DNA of 64,000 nucleotides. It comes from Amyloporia xantha (Eukaryota; Basidiomycota; Agaricomycetes; Polyporales; Adustoporiaceae). Under the pieces are notes generated by a model. The model did no database searches. It saw only the letters and a program-made list of their open reading frames with translations, and was not told the origin of the DNA. The stretch covers positions 1 to 64,000 of the forward strand of contig JAYKKR010000036.1 in the NCBI GenBank assembly GCA_036971615.1, written 5' to 3'. The position numbers and the translations under genes are program-made. Positions 61,788 through 64,000 of this stretch are shown one piece after another (positions within the stretch are counted from its first letter, which is position 1; each line of letters begins with the position of its first letter).

Positions 61788-63794
61788 TCACCAGAAGCGC
61801 TCCCAGGTATCCGGGCTGGGTGCCGTCGGGCTGTCGTAGAGCAGTGCACCATAAAAGGACCGGGCGCGAGACTTGCCGAAGAGCCCCGGGCTTTCTTGGA
61901 CCTGGCGGGACAGCTCCTCGTCAAGGAGCGCACTGGGGTCGTGAGGGTCGTAAAGGTATGCTCCAGGATTAAACATCGGGGACTCTATTCCCCCCGAGCG
62001 CGGATGTCGCTTCGGCGTGACTGGAGCGAACGGCGACGTGATGGGCAGAGCGCCCGACCCAGATGCATGGCCGGCGCGCTTACGTGACGGCGTGTGCACA
62101 CTCTCTGGGTATGCAGCAGGTGGAGGGGTCCTCGGGCCATCAAGAGGGACGTTTAGCAGCGGCGCCGATGGATGGTACATTGCGATTGGCGGGGGGTCCA
62201 GGTTCGCCTTGTAGTGCGCGAGGCTCGCCGACGGGCTCATGTGCAGCCCGGCGTGCGACAAGGGTGTCTTGATCGGTGAGAGCTGAAGACCGCCGCTGGT
62301 GATGCGCTGCCTGCGGGGCGGTGTGCACGGCCGACGCGGAGGAGTGCACGGCACGGGAAGCAGCTGCTCGTCGTCGGGCGGAGGCGTGCTCAGATCTCGT
62401 CTGGCTGCTTCTCGCTGCTTTCCAGCCGGCAGCCGACGCTCAATCAGTCCCTGTCGAGCAGGCAATTCCTGCGTGATGGTCCGACAGAGTCAGCAATTAA
62501 GCAATCCCACGGCAAGAAAACACGCACCCGGCGAGCTTGGCGCCCTTTACCCTTGTTGGCTTTCTTAGGCTTGCGGTTGAGAAGGGTGGCACCTGGGCTC
62601 AGCGCGTCGACAGAGGGAACGTTGTGCAGCCAATCAGCATATTTGTCCTCGTCCTCAAAGTGAGCGACATTGCCATTCTGTGATGACATCGAGGGCGATC
62701 GACTACGCGCTTCCGCGTCAACAATGCTGGCATGAGAGGACAGGGGTGGACTCGAGGACGAGCTACAATTGGGCGTTAGCGCCGGGACAGACGACGCAGA
62801 AGGGGATGGGTCTTCGCCACGCAGCTCTTCTTCGATCGCCTCTCCAGCAGTCGAAGTGGAAGCTTGTGCCGCTGTGAGGCGATGATAATTAGAGGATGGC
62901 GGCAATGGCGGGAAGATAACATCCGTGGGAATCGGCGGAGGGGGATAAGCTTGATAATACGGCTGATGATGGGTAGATGCAGGAAAACCGGGAAAATATG
63001 GGGGCAACACCGGTGCCGGAAGTATAAGAGGAAGAGACCCAGAAGCTTGGGCACTCTCGGGCCCGTCCTGATTTTTCTTTCGGCGTTTGGTATCCCTTAT
63101 CATAATTTCGTCCATGGTGCCTCGCTTTTTCGGACCACGTTTGCTCGCTTTATCCTTGTCCGCTTTGACCATATCGGCGCACAGATTCTTCCGGAATCCG
63201 CCGCCCACAAATGCATTGACGTCGTCGTCGAATATGGCCCACAGACTCTTGCCCTCCGAGCGGCCACGGGGGACTTTACGGAAGACAGCCATGGTGCTGA
63301 GGCAATGTCGGACCGAGTTCATCCACGTTTGCTCTCCGCGCTTGTAGTAGGGGTATACGGTGGTTATCCACTCATATATGTCCTGGAGAGTAAGCCTATG
63401 CTGAGGAGACGATAAAATCGCCTGGCCGATCAAGCCTGCATAAGCAAAGTCGGGCTTTGCTGACGAATATGGACCAGGCGGCAGCACGAAGGGCAGTTCG
63501 TCCTCTTCGTCTTCAACTGCAGGCGAAGAACGCATTGGACCCGGGGAAGAGACAATGTTCACGATTCGGGTAGGACTAGATGGCGAGGGGCGATGGGGGG
63601 TGCGCGGGAAAGAGTAAATGTTGCGTCCAGATGGTGTTTCCGGACGCGTACTAGGTGGCCTGGGTGCCCTGAACTGTGGCTGAAAACGTGGCCCTTGTTG
63701 AGGCGTGTGAGGCAAAACGCCGTCTGGGTTAAATGGAGCCTTTGGCCACCTTGGTTAATTTCCAAGCAGAATAATAGCCATTAAGCCTCACCAT
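61788..63794 (-). CDS. forkhead-domain transcription factor (Hcm1/Fkh-type)
   Basis: Sequence-specific nuclear regulator. Three minus-strand exons (63792-63794, 62528-63739, 61788-62468) total 1,896 nt, giving 631 residues. As in H2A, the first coding exon is only the ATG, followed by a GTGAGG donor; exon 2 begins APFNPDGVLPHTPQQG. The forkhead winged helix is near residues 95-180: KPDFAYAGLIGQAILSSPQH, RLTLQDIYEWITTVYPYYKR, TWMNSVRHCLSTMAVFRKVP, GRSEGKSLWAIFDDD. The recognition helix reads WMNSVRHCLS where most forkheads have W.NSIRHNLS, so Cys replaces the usual Asn. A basic patch follows (KASKRGPKKRGTMDE, KRRKKN), then long Pro/Ser-rich regions with several SP/TP sites suited to CDK phosphorylation. 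No FHA domain is visible, which favours an Hcm1-like over an Fkh1/2-like role. Confidence 0.87.
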
Positions 63795-64000
63795 CAGTGG
63801 CTGCGACGTCAAGGCCTCGCTCACTACTTTTTCGCTATAATATCTATAGTGATGAGGCGTTTCAGGTGCGACCTATTTATATCACAGTCAACATTCGCGA
63901 TCAGAAATCGACAGGGACGTGTCGCGTACTTGTGGGGTCACGCTACGCGACGATGTCGCAGAAGGCGGTTGCTGGACGCGTCGGGCGTCGCGTGATTGCG
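63795..64000 (-). promoter_or_regulatory. forkhead promoter with clustered GTCGCGT / GACGCGTC motifs
   Basis: Within 75 bp there are GTCGCGTA (63921-63928), its inverted copy TACGCGAC (63944-63951), GACGCGTC (63975-63982) and GTCGCGTG (63987-63994). The cluster lies 125-200 bp upstream of the ATG. GACGCGTC is also present upstream of H2A. These match MluI cell-cycle boxes; in yeast the HCM1 gene is an MBF target, which would make this arrangement sensible. Regulation is inference. Confidence 0.5.

Overview
The window is nuclear DNA of a filamentous basidiomycete, most likely an agaricomycete (mushroom or wood-decay fungus; Polyporales-like, though I cannot name the species). The evidence is compact genes with many 45-65 nt GT-AG introns, genes on both strands without operons, fungal housekeeping proteins, and two multi-pass membrane proteins and a small coiled-coil protein that look basidiomycete-specific. 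I saw no tRNA, rRNA, intact transposon or prokaryotic feature. Gene models were built by hand: splice sites were chosen so that conserved protein blocks join in frame, and for many models the exon lengths sum to a multiple of three.

Layout. 0-12 kb: the start of an unidentified minus-strand gene, a badly frameshifted mitochondrial ribosomal protein mL44, an F-BAR/DEP/RhoGAP protein (Rgd2 type), histone H2A, an M50B-type membrane peptidase-like protein, then a head-to-head mitochondrial pair, FIS1 and COX23. 12-21.8 kb: gene-poor, holding two tandem seven-TM paralogues with the same exon plan. 21.8-41 kb: gene-dense, with U2AF65, a small basidiomycete protein, an SLC35F-type transporter, a Nim1/Gin4-type kinase, TMA16, a DxD glycosyltransferase, PAT1 and SGF73. 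42-48.6 kb: glycogen debranching enzyme followed by a GFA/CENP-V-type zinc protein. 48.6-55.7 kb: a rearranged accessory island. It holds an antisense scrap of the debranching enzyme, a nearly perfect 1,065-bp inverted duplication carrying two divergent copies of an unrecognised gene around a 652-bp spacer, and a decayed copy of the GFA gene. 55.7-64 kb: DNA ligase IV and a forkhead transcription factor.

The genes do not form one pathway. They cover mitochondrial translation, fission and copper/COX assembly; chromatin and S-phase control (H2A, SGF73, forkhead, Nim1-type kinase); mRNA splicing and decay (U2AF65, PAT1); glycogen breakdown; and end-joining repair.

Main points of interest: (1) the inverted gene duplication and surrounding relics; (2) single-base frameshifts in otherwise conserved genes (mL44, M50B, U2AF65, kinase), several in G or C runs, which look more like base-call indels than biology except perhaps in mL44; (3) four GC-AG introns, three of them in DNA ligase IV; (4) coding exons consisting only of the ATG; (5) recurrent ACGCGT/GTCGCG motifs upstream of H2A, the debranching enzyme and the forkhead gene.
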